NCBI RefSeq assembly: GCF_002291145.1
Contig: NZ_NTGE01000188.1
Coordinates: 1-58,387 of the forward strand
Direction of reading: 5' to 3'
Origin: Streptomyces sp. SA15
GTDB lineage: Bacteria; Actinomycetota; Actinomycetes; Streptomycetales; Streptomycetaceae
DNA: 58,387 nt
Shown: positions 57,800-58,387 of the stretch, one piece after another
Layout: each line of letters starts with the position of its first letter
How positions within the stretch are numbered: the first letter of the stretch is position 1
Notes under the pieces: model-generated
The model's database searches: none
Told to the model about the DNA's origin: nothing
What the model saw: only the letters and a program-made list of their open reading frames with translations
Position numbers and translations under genes: made by a program

Positions 57800-57808
57800 G
57801 AGCGGATG

Positions 57809-58153
57809 CTAACTCCGCGAGGTGGCGGCCCTCTGACCCGACCCTGACGCCCGTACAACGACCTCCCCGGCGGCCGTCCGCCCGTACAGCACCGATCTGC
57901 CGGACCTCCGCCGCTCCACCAGCCCCGCGTCGAGCAGCACCCGCAGATGCCGCCCGACCGAACCGAGGCCCTGCCCGGTCACGGCGACGAGCTGGCTCGT
58001 GCTCATGGGGGAGCCGAGGAGTACGAGCACCCCGGCCCGCGCCGTTCCGAGCAGCGCACCGAGGTTCGCCGACACGGCCGGGCTCCGGCCCTCGGCGAGG
58101 GCCCCGGCGCACGGGTAGACCACGGCGTACCGCTGCCCGTCCTCCCAGGCCAC
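57809..58153 (-). CDS. ArsR-type winged-helix protein, N-terminally short
   Basis: 114 aa from the GTG at 58153. The helix-turn-helix is clear (LLGTARAGVLVLLGSPMSTS, LVAVTGQGLGSVGRHLRVLL, DAGLVERRRSGRSVLYGRT), preceded by RYAVVYPCAGALAEG, the end of the N-terminal domain seen in the long ArsR-like DUF5937 group (normally about 300 aa). Upstream the frame stays open only to a TAA near 58250 and does not look coding, so the N-terminal two thirds is missing, by deletion or insertion. It ends 9 bp before the glutathione peroxidase gene. Confidence 0.62.
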   Translation of the reverse strand: MAWEDGQRYAVVYPCAGALAEGRSPAVSANLGALLGTARAGVLVLLGSPMSTSQLVAVTGQGLGSVGRHLRVLLDAGLVERRRSGRSVLYGRTAAGEVVVRASGSGQRAATSRS

Positions 58154-58318
58154 CCAGCCGTGCCGTTGCGGGGTGACGGCGGTGGCGTCGGTAGCGGTGA
58201 CGCTGTGGCTGGCGCGGGGGCTGCGGCGGTGACCGACGATCTGCGTCAGCTGTTAACCAATGAGCGTTTTCAGCGCGGCTACCGATCGGGTGACGCCGAC
58301 GGGGTGCGCAACGCACGA

Positions 58319-58374
58319 GGCTCCCGTGCCGTTGGGGGAGGTGTTCGAAGTCTCAACCCACAGGCGCGGGAGCC
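58319..58374. other. Hairpin at the end of the window
   Basis: GGCTCCCGTGCC (58319-58330) pairs with GGCGCGGGAGCC (58363-58374), 12 bp with one G-T. The sequence just after it, CGTTGGTTCCGT, recurs at 4142-4153. The loop contains GTTCGAA, but no tRNA fold can be drawn. It may be the edge of another element or a leader of a gene beyond the window. Confidence 0.45.
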
Positions 58375-58387
58375 GCGTTGGTTCCGT

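Noticed and set aside
58330..58365. tRNA-like GTTCGAA loop near the end
   Set aside because: No acceptor, D or anticodon stems can be paired around it; the flanking stem is a simple hairpin.

Overview
The window is high-GC actinobacterial DNA and almost certainly comes from a Streptomyces chromosome. It has GTG/TTG starts, near-universal G/C third positions, XRE(DUF5753)/DUF397 gene pairs, F420 enzymes, and a recognisable afsK-afsS-afsR neighbourhood followed by fbiC, a D-Ala-D-Ala carboxypeptidase, a GPP34 gene, an XRE/DUF397 pair and glutathione peroxidase. From memory this gene order matches the S. coelicolor SCO4423-SCO4445 region, but with large insertions. I see no rRNA, tRNA or CRISPR array.

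Layout. 0-1.25 kb: 3' end of afsK. 1.25-4.8 kb: mobile-element relics (an internally deleted IS701-type element with intact ends, and an IS5-type fragment), a secreted protein, and gene-poor DNA. 4.8-9.05 kb: divergent catabolic operons (thiolase/DUF35/enoyl-CoA hydratase against an acyl-CoA ligase). 9.4-14.4 kb: an atypical LuxR regulator, a small exported protein, a nonsense-interrupted AbiEi/DUF559-like gene, an XRE/DUF397/ATPase triad, and a VapBC-type toxin-antitoxin pair. 14.4-17.8 kb: afsS and afsR. 18-25.5 kb: two catabolic operons (amidohydrolase, luciferase-like monooxygenases, SDR, D-aminoacylase-like hydrolase, aldehyde dehydrogenase). 25.5-28.5 kb: an IS21 istB relic, a Pro-rich membrane protein, an alpha/beta hydrolase, an F420 (Ddn-type) enzyme and a decayed XRE/DUF397/ATPase cluster. 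28.6-31.8 kb: a block encoding a calpain/papain-fold protease, a small WXG-like partner, a chagasin-like lipoprotein and a helical protein. 31.8-42.1 kb: a PHP phosphoesterase, an F420 enzyme, fbiC, a second toxin-antitoxin pair, another (frameshifted) XRE/DUF397 pair and an ADP-ribosylglycohydrolase. 42.2-58.4 kb: a secreted BNR protein, a sodium:solute symporter, an SDR, an EthD-like protein, envelope proteins, an XRE/DUF397 pair, and an ArsR/GPx/MerR operon.

How it works together. Three themes stand out. (1) The global antibiotic regulators AfsK, AfsR and AfsS are encoded here, with afsK separated from afsS by about 13 kb of accessory DNA. (2) Six copies of a perfect palindrome, CTGAC-N5-GTCAG, sit in the promoters of the catabolic operons at 7.3, 18.0, 21.0 and 47.5 kb. 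They define a probable regulon for CoA-dependent degradation of an unidentified (possibly cyclic or terpenoid) substrate; no matching TetR-type regulator lies in the window. (3) The 28.6-31.8 kb block pairs a predicted Cys-His-Asn protease with a lipoprotein resembling an inhibitor of such proteases. Its two leading genes have duplicated promoter/leader regions. This is the best candidate for an undescribed effector/immunity-type system. Several F420-dependent-looking enzymes share the window with fbiC, the cofactor's deazaflavin synthase.
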